64,000 nt of DNA from Dellaglioa kimchii (GTDB taxonomy: Bacteria > Bacillota > Bacilli > Lactobacillales > Lactobacillaceae). Shown here piece by piece: positions 34,579 to 42,925 of the stretch. How positions within the stretch are numbered: position 1 is the stretch's first letter; each line of letters opens with the position of its first letter. The stretch spans positions 930,001 to 994,000 of the forward strand of contig NZ_CP170736.1 in NCBI RefSeq assembly GCF_046115505.1. The letters run 5' to 3'. The translations under genes and the position numbers were made by a program. The notes beneath the pieces are model-generated. The model saw only the letters and a list, made by a program, of their open reading frames with translations. It was not told where the DNA came from and searched no databases.

Positions 34579-37212
34579 TTGAAACAGATTCATGCAATCG
34601 CACATACTCATTGGGATTTTGAATGGTATTTTACACGTCAAGAGGCTCGAGTTCAATTTGCCTTCCATATGGACGAAGTTTTTGAGGCATTATCTAAAAA
34701 TGAACTAGATTATTATCTATTAGATGGACAGATGTCAATTATTGATGATTATCTAAATACAGCTCCAGAAAAAGAAGATCTTATCAAAAAATATGTTTCT
34801 ATGGGTCGTTTACTCATTGGTCCTTGGTATACTCAAATTGATGAAATGGTTACATCTGGAGAATCTATTATTCGCAATATCAGAATTGGATCAAAGCTAG
34901 CTGACAATTTAGGTGGCGTAATGAAAGTTGGGTATCTCCCAGATTCATTTGGACAAGGACAAGATATGCCAAAAATATATAATGGATTTGGTATTAATAG
35001 CACTGTTTTCTGGCGTGGGTTCCCTACAGAAAACGATTCCCGCTATTTTTACTGGACAAGTAATGACTCCTCCAAAGTTTTAGTTGCTAATATTAAAAAT
35101 GGCTATTATGCAGGCGTAGATATAGTTGAAAATGATAACTTTTTAGATTTAACAGAGAAAATCTCAACGAATACTACATCTAATAATCTTGTTTTACCAA
35201 TTGGCGGTGACCAGCGAGCTGTCGACCATGAATTAAAAGACAGACTTGCGACTGCTAATAGTGTTCTTTTAGAATCTGATTCTGTTATTCAAGAAAGTAC
35301 GTATCCAAAATTTTTTGATGCATTAGCTAAGGAGTCAAATTTACCATCATTTAATGGAGAATTCATTGATCCATCAGATTCTAAAATACATCGAGGAATC
35401 TACTCTTCTCGTTACGATTTAAAACAGCTTTACGATAAATTAGAACGGAGAATGACTTATGAAGTCGAGCCTTTAATGGCTATTGCTACACATCAGGGTA
35501 TATCTGAAAAGCAAGGTTTAATTGATGATATTTGGAAGACTATTGCCCGTGGACAAGCTCATGATAGTTCCGGTGGCTGTAACAGTGATAAAACAAATCA
35601 AGATATCTTACATCGTGGAATTGTGGCAGATCAATTATCTCTTTCACTCAAAGATTATCTACTTCGTAAACTAAGTATTTCTATTTCAGATAAAAAACAA
35701 TTAAATTTATTTGCTTGGAATCCACTTCCTTTACCAGTTAATGAAATTCGTGAATTCGAAGTTAGTACTTCTTTTGTTAATTTTAATCTTAAAACAATAG
35801 ACGGCATTGATGTTCCTTTTGATATTATTTATCAAAATAAAGAAAATGCAGCAGTTTTACGCCGTGATCAAACTGAAATGACTGATGATTTTTATTACAT
35901 TACTAAAATTGCTTTTAACACGATCATATCAGCTACAGATTGGACTGGCTACTGCATTCAATCCGTCTCAGAAAACAACCCAGTAAATACATTAGCAGTA
36001 TCTACTGATATTCAAAATGACTTCTACAAAATTTCTTTTGATAACGGGCAATTAAATCTTAAAACAAAGTTTGATAATCACTTATATTCTAATTTTATGA
36101 CAATTGAAGATAGCGGTGATGAGGGTGATACGTATGACTACTCTCCTGCATTCAAAGATTGGTTACTAACTTTAGATTTTTCAAAATCTGATTCAATAAC
36201 ATTTAAATCAGGAAAATTATATCAAATTATGTCAATTACTGGTTCGTGGACCTTACCAATCAACTTAGAGGAGCGTGCACTAAAAACTAAAACTGGTCGA
36301 TTAAATTATCAATTAACATTAACATTAACGAAAAATTCTAACGTTATTAAATTTAAGATGCACATTGATAATACTATTCTTGATCATCGTATGCGACTTA
36401 TTTTAAATACACAATTAACGAATGTCGTTAGCTCGTTTGCAGATACCCCATTTGGTATCATTGAACGTCCTACTGAAGACAAACACCTTAAAGACTGGGA
36501 ACAAATTGGTTATAAGGAAGAACCAACAAGTATGCGACCAATGATTCATTTCGCTAATTCACATAATAAAGAAGTAAGTTGGTCTTTTCTAACCTTAGGT
36601 ACGAAAGATTTTCAATTAATTGATAAATCTTTTGATAAATTAGCGATTACATTGTTTAGAGGAGTAGGTTTCTTAGGACGTCCTGACTTAATGCGCCGCC
36701 CCTCAGATGCTTCAGGTCTACAAACAAAAATTGTTTCAACTCCTGATAGTCAATTAAATAAAGAATTAATATTTGAAGGTGGGCTAGTTGTTGAAGCTGA
36801 CTTCAAGCCTATTGAACTTCAAAATAAGCATCGCCAATTAAGTCAAAATGAACTTTTCTATCAAGATCAAATAATAAATCGCTTTTCAACACCTTTACAA
36901 TATTTCATGATGAATCCAACAAAGACAAACGTTAATCACAATTCAATTATGTCCGTTCAAAATTTAAAGGTCATTATGAGTAGTTTTTCAATATCAGATG
37001 ATAAAACTGGATTTGAACTTCGTCTTTATAATCCAACTGATAACGTTATCAATCAACCTGGCAATCTCTCATTAAATACTACTTGTAACATTGCTGAACT
37101 CGATTTAAATGGTAAAGTTAGCCATTTCATTAATTCAAAAGTTACCACCGTTGATTTACTATCGTTTGGTCCAGGAGAAATTAGAACTTACGGTATCTTT
37201 CCAATTAAATAA
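34579..37212 (+). CDS. GH38 alpha-mannosidase
   Basis: 877 residues. Start TTG 34579 (MKQIHAIAHTHWDFEW) is eight bases after AAAGGG; the GTG at 34570 overlaps that site. N-terminal zinc motif HTHWDFEW, nucleophile Asp near residue 121 in LPDSFGQGQDMPKIY, and the GQAHDSSGG zinc/catalytic loop. No signal peptide, so it works inside the cell on imported mannosides. Similar GH38 and GH125 enzymes cooperate in N-glycan mannose use in streptococci. Confidence 0.92.
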   Translation: MKQIHAIAHTHWDFEWYFTRQEARVQFAFHMDEVFEALSKNELDYYLLDGQMSIIDDYLNTAPEKEDLIKKYVSMGRLLIGPWYTQIDEMVTSGESIIRNIRIGSKLADNLGGVMKVGYLPDSFGQGQDMPKIYNGFGINSTVFWRGFPTENDSRYFYWTSNDSSKVLVANIKNGYYAGVDIVENDNFLDLTEKISTNTTSNNLVLPIGGDQRAVDHELKDRLATANSVLLESDSVIQESTYPKFFDALAKESNLPSFNGEFIDPSDSKIHRGIYSSRYDLKQLYDKLERRMTYEVEPLMAIATHQGISEKQGLIDDIWKTIARGQAHDSSGGCNSDKTNQDILHRGIVADQLSLSLKDYLLRKLSISISDKKQLNLFAWNPLPLPVNEIREFEVSTSFVNFNLKTIDGIDVPFDIIYQNKENAAVLRRDQTEMTDDFYYITKIAFNTIISATDWTGYCIQSVSENNPVNTLAVSTDIQNDFYKISFDNGQLNLKTKFDNHLYSNFMTIEDSGDEGDTYDYSPAFKDWLLTLDFSKSDSITFKSGKLYQIMSITGSWTLPINLEERALKTKTGRLNYQLTLTLTKNSNVIKFKMHIDNTILDHRMRLILNTQLTNVVSSFADTPFGIIERPTEDKHLKDWEQIGYKEEPTSMRPMIHFANSHNKEVSWSFLTLGTKDFQLIDKSFDKLAITLFRGVGFLGRPDLMRRPSDASGLQTKIVSTPDSQLNKELIFEGGLVVEADFKPIELQNKHRQLSQNELFYQDQIINRFSTPLQYFMMNPTKTNVNHNSIMSVQNLKVIMSSFSISDDKTGFELRLYNPTDNVINQPGNLSLNTTCNIAELDLNGKVSHFINSKVTTVDLLSFGPGEIRTYGIFPIK

Positions 37213-37246
37213 ATAATTATGATAACTTACGATTTGAGGTATTTAA

Positions 37247-38524
37247 ATGATAAATCAAGAAAAACTAATTAAACAAGTCACGGATTATTCAGAAACAATT
37301 TCACTTTCTTCAAAAAAATCTACTGCATTATTTCGTAATGTATTCATTGATACGCTAACAAATACGGTTAAAGTACAAAATGATTCAGATATTTTCGTTG
37401 CTACAGGAGATATTCCTGCTATGTGGCTCAGAGATTCGACATTTCAGATACTACCTTATCTTTCACTAACAGATAAGATTCCGGAAATAACACATCTCAT
37501 CCATGGCGTTATTAATCAACAACTTGCCTATATTCAACATGATCCTTATGCAAATGCATTTAACGAAACTAGTTCTGGTGCACACTACACAGTTGATAAA
37601 TCAAATATCCCAATATCTGATCTCGTTTGGGAGAGAAAATTTGAAATTGATTCATTATGCGCCCCTATCCATTTGGCATCAGAACTTTATCAAAAATCTG
37701 GATATTCAAAACATTTAGACAGTAACTTTTGGCAAACTGTAAAGTTAATTGTGGATACCTTTATTACCGAACAACATCATGAAACTTCCAATTATATTTT
37801 TAATCGTTCTAATGGTCCCTCAACAGACACATTGAGTCATGGTGGTAAAGGTGCACCAATTGGGTATACAGGTATGATTTGGAGTGGTTTCCGCCCAAGT
37901 GATGATGCCTGCTTATATGGTTATCATATTCCAGGTAATTGCTATATCGTTTGTGTCCTAGATGAGTTGCTTACCTTATCTAAAACACAACCTGCTCCAG
38001 TCGAGCTACTTAAAAGAATAAGTCGTCTCCGATCTGAAGTTGAATCTGGAATTGAAAATTTTGGAATCGTATCAGCTCCAAATTCTAATGAAACTATTTT
38101 TGCCTATGAGGTTGATGGCTTAGGTAATATCAATTTAATGGACGATGCTAACGTACCTAGTCTATTATCTCTCCCATTTATTGGTTATATTTCACCTGAT
38201 GACTCTATCTACCAAAAAACGCGTAAATTTATTCTGAGTGATCAAAATCCCTATTATTACTCGGGAAAATATTTAAAAGGGATTGGCAGTCCTCATACAC
38301 CAAAGGAATATATTTGGCCGATTTCGTTAGCGATGGAGGGATTAACATCAAATAATCCGGAAATTATGCAAAATAAACTAGATATCATTAGTCAAACCGA
38401 TGATGACACATTACAATGTCATGAAGGAATTAACGTTAATGACCCAAGTCAATTTACTAGAGACTGGTTTTCTTGGGCAAATATGACTTACTGTCAACTT
38501 GCTTTACGATATCTGAATATTTAA
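37247..38524 (+). CDS. GH125 exo-alpha-1,6-mannosidase
   Basis: 425 residues matching family GH125: DIPAMWLRDST near residue 54, LVWERKFEIDSLCAPI, WSGFRPSDDACLYGYHIPGN and the terminal QFTRDWFSWANM. GH125 enzymes remove terminal alpha-1,6-linked mannose. No signal peptide. GAGG precedes the ATG; 34 bases after the GH38 gene. The pair predicts breakdown of branched mannose oligosaccharides to mannose in the cytoplasm. Confidence 0.92.
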   Translation: MINQEKLIKQVTDYSETISLSSKKSTALFRNVFIDTLTNTVKVQNDSDIFVATGDIPAMWLRDSTFQILPYLSLTDKIPEITHLIHGVINQQLAYIQHDPYANAFNETSSGAHYTVDKSNIPISDLVWERKFEIDSLCAPIHLASELYQKSGYSKHLDSNFWQTVKLIVDTFITEQHHETSNYIFNRSNGPSTDTLSHGGKGAPIGYTGMIWSGFRPSDDACLYGYHIPGNCYIVCVLDELLTLSKTQPAPVELLKRISRLRSEVESGIENFGIVSAPNSNETIFAYEVDGLGNINLMDDANVPSLLSLPFIGYISPDDSIYQKTRKFILSDQNPYYYSGKYLKGIGSPHTPKEYIWPISLAMEGLTSNNPEIMQNKLDIISQTDDDTLQCHEGINVNDPSQFTRDWFSWANMTYCQLALRYLNI

Positions 38525-38539
38525 TAATATAGTTAATTT

Positions 38540-38566
38540 AGAGTAGAGAAATCTACTCTTTTTTTA
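38540..38566 (+). terminator. Terminator of the alpha-mannoside operon
   Basis: AGAGTAGA, GAAA loop, TCTACTCT followed by T7. Confidence 0.9.
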
Positions 38567-38587
38567 TGCTTATAACTAATTCAAATC

Positions 38588-38622
38588 AAAAAAAATATTA
38601 TCATTTAGTATGATAATATTTT
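38588..38622 (-). terminator. Terminator of Mga-like paralogue 2
   Basis: AAATATTATCAT/ATGATAATATTT with a TTAGT loop overlaps the last codons of the leftward regulator gene, followed by a minus-strand T run. Confidence 0.7.
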
Positions 38623-40088
38623 TTAAGTATTTCTATTAATTCTTGTTCAACGCCAAGTACATCACTATCTGTCCCTAATCCAGTGATAATATATGTCTCC
38701 AGTGCTGAATTCAAATAATTTTTGCTCATAAAATTTGTAATAACTAAATCATAATTCTTAGTAGACTCGTAAACATCTATATTGACACGTAAATTAATAT
38801 TTAATTCCCGACTGGCGTACATCATAAACATTTCCTTAACGCGCTCCTCAGTATTTAAATCCACACCTACCGTTAATAATTTTTCTTTTGCCAATAAACG
38901 CGCATTAAAAATTGACATAATCGTCTTGATAAATGAGTCACCATACCTTGAATAAAAGGCATACCATTCGGGATCGCCCTTCGATTCTTCAATCATTGCA
39001 CTCATGGCATTTTTTACATTTTTAAGAACTAACTCATTATCTTTTCTAAGGCGATAATCCTCCATCATATCTGTACTAGCAGATTTTAAAACACCGTGAA
39101 ATAAAAAGGCCTCTGTACAAATTGGATATAAAGACTCACTTAAATCGCCTCCAGCAACCCGAATACCTAAGCTATTCTCAAATCCATTTTCTAAAAATTC
39201 AACAGCCTGTTGCAATTTATTATTATTTTTACGATTAACAGCCACAAAATCATGGGCAACAAAGGTGCTCCATGGTACTGGCACAAAAGCCGTGGTCCAA
39301 GCGTAAAGTAGTGCACTTTCAAAATGAATATCAACTTTATGCTTAAACTCTTTAACGATTTCGCCAAATTCTTCTTCAACGCTATCGAATAGCGAATTAT
39401 TTTTTATCATGTCTTCTAAAACAACTGAAATACTACGATTATCTTGATCATTAACCATCATTCGTTGACTCGTTACTTTTAACCAAAGCTTTACTCTAAC
39501 TAAACTACTATCATTCACATTAAAATCAAAATATTCCTCAAACCGTTGGATGACTGCCATAATAATGCCATTTTCACTCGATTGTTCGAATTTAAAATCA
39601 ATTCCTAAAAACAATGAATAATAAAAGAAGCGAATTTGACTTTCGTTACCTAACATCACACCATGAGAAATTTTCACATGAAATTCTTCTAAAAGGGAAT
39701 TCAATCGCTTAATTCTTCTAAAAATAGAAGCTTCACTGACATTTAATTTAGTATCTAAATTCTCAACTTTTCCATTACCCTTAGTATAAAAAGCCATTAA
39801 AATCTGATAATTTATCGATTTTTTAATATACCGATAAATTGTTTGATTAAAATTCATTTCCCCTTTACCTAATAATTGGACATTATTTTTTGTAATAATC
39901 ATGTAGGGTTCATCCCCGGAATTTAAATCATTATCCAATTGTTGTAAAGCAACTTTTACAGCCGTTTCAGAAACATTTAATTGCTCACGTAATCGTTTTC
40001 TTGATAAACCAGTTTCGTTCAGAGCTAATATTTCAATGATTTCGCAAATTAGCCATTCTTGTTTATCGAGAATATTTTTCTTGTACAA
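38601..40088 (-). CDS. Mga-like transcriptional regulator (paralogue 2)
   Basis: 495 residues. Start TTG 40088 (MYKKNILDKQEW), seven bases after GGAGG, aligns exactly with the start of paralogue 1 at 24769. Two HTH regions (LSRKRLREQLNVSETAVKVA and LNVSEASIFRRIKRLN), a PRD-like middle and a C-terminal EIIB-like segment with LTVGVDLNTEERVKEMF. It lies between the mannoside operon and a 400-base gene-poor stretch, with no obvious adjacent target. The two paralogues are too diverged to be a recent duplication. Confidence 0.78.
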   Translation of the reverse strand: MYKKNILDKQEWLICEIIEILALNETGLSRKRLREQLNVSETAVKVALQQLDNDLNSGDEPYMIITKNNVQLLGKGEMNFNQTIYRYIKKSINYQILMAFYTKGNGKVENLDTKLNVSEASIFRRIKRLNSLLEEFHVKISHGVMLGNESQIRFFYYSLFLGIDFKFEQSSENGIIMAVIQRFEEYFDFNVNDSSLVRVKLWLKVTSQRMMVNDQDNRSISVVLEDMIKNNSLFDSVEEEFGEIVKEFKHKVDIHFESALLYAWTTAFVPVPWSTFVAHDFVAVNRKNNNKLQQAVEFLENGFENSLGIRVAGGDLSESLYPICTEAFLFHGVLKSASTDMMEDYRLRKDNELVLKNVKNAMSAMIEESKGDPEWYAFYSRYGDSFIKTIMSIFNARLLAKEKLLTVGVDLNTEERVKEMFMMYASRELNINLRVNIDVYESTKNYDLVITNFMSKNYLNSALETYIITGLGTDSDVLGVEQELIEILKKYYHTK

Positions 40089-40384
40089 ATGCTTACCTCC
40101 GAGTATTTCCAATCATTAACATAAATATTTTTTTGAGTTAAATTTTTATCCCCAATACCATACTTAAAAAAATAACTTATTCCCCAGAATTATTATTCTC
40201 TATATGTTAACATTTAACCTATTTCATGTCATTTTTTATTCTAATTTCTCTCCAAATACTAACGATATCCTATCTATCATTTAACTTGACATCTACGTTA
40301 AATTAATTCAATTTCCTACTAAAATAACCCTTAACCAGGAAAGTTTCTTGGTTAAGGGTTATTTTTTGAAGGTGATGATCTACC
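40089..40384. other. Gene-poor A+T-rich stretch
   Basis: No credible gene on either strand apart from the strong hairpin at 40322-40368; the divergent Mga promoter and any promoter for the small downstream ORF must lie here. Confidence 0.5.
40322..40368 (+). terminator. Strong rightward hairpin with T run, orphan
   Basis: AATAACCCTTAACCA (40323-40337) and TGGTTAAGGGTTATT (40349-40363) form a perfect 15-bp stem with an 11-base loop, followed by T5. No rightward gene precedes it, so it terminates a short RNA or attenuates transcription of the small ORF at 40385. Confidence 0.7.
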
Positions 40385-40510
40385 ATGGACAATTCTAATT
40401 CATTACTACTCAATTTAAAGTTATCGAAAAATTTAAAACCTAAAATAATTGAAATTAATTTAACTAAAGAATACAAAGAGAGGATAAATTGTGCATTCTA
40501 TAAAAAATAG
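40385..40510 (+). CDS. Possible 41-residue small protein
   Basis: ATG 40385 lies about nine bases after AAGGTGAT and encodes MDNSNSLLLNLKLSKNLK followed by a lysine-rich C-terminus, ending at TAG 40508. No signal peptide, no family recognised. It begins right behind a terminator-like hairpin and converges with the XRE gene. It could be a real small gene controlled by attenuation or chance; evidence is the ribosome site and position only. Confidence 0.35.
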   Translation: MDNSNSLLLNLKLSKNLKPKIIEINLTKEYKERINCAFYKK

Positions 40511-40536
40511 CATAATCCATTATTAATCATTATCAT

Positions 40537-40848
40537 TTATAATTGAATAATTCTAAGAATTGATTTTGATAATTCCTCACGTTTCTCATCTGTTAACGTA
40601 CTAAAATATTGTAATAATTCTAAAGTAGGTATATCCGAAAACTGCTGTCTACTAAAGAAATCTGACAATTCTAAGTCTAGCGCACTGGCAATATCATATA
40701 ATTTATTAATACTAATATTAGCAACGTCCCCTCGTTCAATTCTAGAAATCAAACTAATAGAAACGTTAGACTTTTCAGCAAGCTGCTCAATTGTTAGACT
40801 AAGTGCCTTACGTTTTTTACGAATTAACTGACTTATCGTTTTAACCAT
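40537..40848 (-). CDS. Small XRE-family regulator
   Basis: 103 residues. Cro/C1-type helix-turn-helix in LIRKKRKALSLTIEQLAEKS and ISLISRIERGD (residues 8-45), then a short C-terminal helical tail. It lacks a cupin or TPR domain. No adjacent toxin or phage gene; the target is unknown. The 267 bases beyond it carry only the pepD terminator and promoter-like A+T-rich sequence. Confidence 0.8.
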   Translation of the reverse strand: MVKTISQLIRKKRKALSLTIEQLAEKSNVSISLISRIERGDVANISINKLYDIASALDLELSDFFSRQQFSDIPTLELLQYFSTLTDEKREELSKSILRIIQL

Positions 40849-41071
40849 TAACTTTCTCCAATCACGAATCTTATTTTACAATAAGTGAAATCAAAGAAAG
40901 CTTAAAGATTTTTAAAAACATTAATTTCAGAAAAAAGCATATTATTATACTTGTTATCATTATAATAAGAATTGTATAAGCCATATTTAAATGATATAAA
41001 TTTGATTGTCGCTAGAACATAAAAGGATATCTTATTACTCAAAAGTGACGTCTAAACTAGTAATTGTTACA

Positions 41072-41106
41072 AAAAAAGTTATCAATTTAATGATAACTTT
41101 TCATTT
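41072..41106 (-). terminator. Terminator of the C69 dipeptidase gene
   Basis: AAAAGTTATCA/TGATAACTTTT with an ATTTAA loop just after the leftward gene. Confidence 0.75.
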
Positions 41107-41115
41107 TTTATATAA

Positions 41116-42522
41116 TTAATCGTTTAAGTTATAACGTAATTTCATTTGTTCAGAACCAGAAATAACCATTTCACCTAACAATTGTGTTTGACGTTTTAAT
41201 GATTCTGTAGCTAACCTATTATTCATTTCTTCTAAAAATGCTGTGATATTTGCTTGTGAACTAACTGCCTTATCAGCAATATTTTGAATTTCATGGTAAG
41301 CACTCATTGCTTCAAGTTCAAATGTATTACGCATATCTACGTAGAAGTCATAATTCGTATCGCCCAATAATGCAGTTGTACAACTGAGCCAGTACATATT
41401 ATTTAGGTCAAATTCACCTGTTGCATTTTTATATGAATCTGGTGTGTCATTAACATTCGCATAGAAAGGTACAATTGTATTAAACGTATTTGCACCATAA
41501 GCTAACCAGTGAATTCCAGCAATCTCATCGGGTACATCATTACGAACTTGTAATAAATGTACATTATGATTACGGTTAATCCCAATTGGACGGAATCGTG
41601 TTTTAATATCTTCTGGTGCACTACCATAAGGATCATATTCCGTATTTTCAAAATGTGCACTCAAAACAAATTTAACATCTTCAATTGAAATTTTACGATT
41701 TGCATGACAAATGAAAGGTAAATCTTGATCCATTGGATCTTGTATAATTTCAGGATTGAAATATTGTTGACCGTACCATGTACGGGGATTATTGTAGACC
41801 GTATCTTTAATTGATGCACTACCAAAGATATGACGTAAATTGTAACCCTCAAAATCAGGATTTAACTTATTATTATCAATTAAGACTTTTAAATCTTCAG
41901 AACAAAGTGTGTCTTCTGAATCAAAATCAAACATATCAATATTTCGACGGTTAGGCGCAACAACATAAGCGTCATCCGGAATACGAACAGCAGCCCAATG
42001 ATGACCACCGATTGTTTCAAGCCACCAAACACTGTCATTATCGGAAAATGCGATCCCATTTGGTTCATATGTGCCATGTGTTAAGAGTAAATCGCCTAAA
42101 CGTTCAACCCCTTCTTTAGCACTATGAATATATGGTAAGACGAGCGTTACAAGATCTTCTTCACCAATTCCTCCAGCAGCATAAGGATCAAGCCCTTGAA
42201 TACGTGGATTACTTGTAATTGTTTCTGTAGCAGACATCGTTACATTATCACTGTTGATACCCGCTGCAGGCCAAATTCCGTTTGTTAAAAGCGAGTTTGG
42301 AATTGATGTATAGCGCATTGGATTATCTGGTAATTCCACCTTTACACCGCTAATAACAGATTGATAATTACGTGGTTGATCTTCAGGTTGTACGACAACA
42401 AAACGTTGTGGATCTAAAGCTTCATGCCCATCATCATTTCGAGAAATCATTGTTGAACCGTCGATTGAAGCATTTTTACCAACTAAAATTGATGTACAAG
42501 AACCTTGAACTCTTTTTGTCAT
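41116..42522 (-). CDS. pepD: C69-family dipeptidase PepD
   Basis: 468 residues. The start was set at ATG 42522 (MTKRVQGSCTS), about 10 bases after AAGGAG. Family C69 Ntn-hydrolase: the N-terminal SCTSILVGKNASIDGSTM places the nucleophilic Cys at residue 9 after short propeptide removal, followed by SRNDDGH, and WWLETIGGHHWAAVRIPDD. It cleaves a broad range of dipeptides in the cytoplasm and is part of the peptide-based nitrogen supply of lactobacilli. Monocistronic. Confidence 0.92.
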   Translation of the reverse strand: MTKRVQGSCTSILVGKNASIDGSTMISRNDDGHEALDPQRFVVVQPEDQPRNYQSVISGVKVELPDNPMRYTSIPNSLLTNGIWPAAGINSDNVTMSATETITSNPRIQGLDPYAAGGIGEEDLVTLVLPYIHSAKEGVERLGDLLLTHGTYEPNGIAFSDNDSVWWLETIGGHHWAAVRIPDDAYVVAPNRRNIDMFDFDSEDTLCSEDLKVLIDNNKLNPDFEGYNLRHIFGSASIKDTVYNNPRTWYGQQYFNPEIIQDPMDQDLPFICHANRKISIEDVKFVLSAHFENTEYDPYGSAPEDIKTRFRPIGINRNHNVHLLQVRNDVPDEIAGIHWLAYGANTFNTIVPFYANVNDTPDSYKNATGEFDLNNMYWLSCTTALLGDTNYDFYVDMRNTFELEAMSAYHEIQNIADKAVSSQANITAFLEEMNNRLATESLKRQTQLLGEMVISGSEQMKLRYNLND

Positions 42523-42925
42523 TTTCCACACACTCCTTATTGATTTTATACTAATAGTATAGCGGTTTTAGCGGTAAATTAAAAGAAGTCTTAAGCCCAC
42601 TTTTGACGTTAAGACTGGCTCTACAATTTCGTCGACTAAAACTAATTGAAAGCGATGAAGGGTATGTCCCCCTGTATTATACAAAAGTTGTGCAAGAACT
42701 ATAATTTTAATAATATTGTCATAAAGATATTAAATCAAATGAAAAGGAATAATGATATTGACTGTGACGCAACGGTACATCATATACTATCAGTAGTATA
42801 CATTTTAAATAACAAAAATTATTGATGAATTTAACTGTGCTAGTTGTTTATTCACCTATCTTTGCGTAAATATTTAGAACGTATGACTAACAAACTTATA
42901 AATAATAGCATACTCTGGTGAAAAC
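42523..42925. other. 403-base upstream region of the Shango operon
   Basis: No credible gene. It contains the pepD promoter side, the motif CTTAAGACTTC in inverted orientation to a copy near 52834, a MerR-type promoter at 42758-42788 and a ~130-base leader to the first Shango gene. Confidence 0.5.
42758..42788 (+). promoter_or_regulatory. MerR-type promoter with 19-bp spacer upstream of the Shango operon
   Basis: TTGACT (42758-42763), exactly 19 bp, TATACT (42783-42788). The spacer contains TGTGACGCAACGGTACAT, closely similar to the spacers at 52573-52591 and 63131-63149. A 19-bp spacer is typical of promoters that a MerR-family activator untwists. Confidence 0.65.

Noticed and set aside
42601..42700. 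Transposase fragment between pepD and the Shango operon
   Set aside because: All six frames are broken within a few tens of codons and none shows a recognisable motif.
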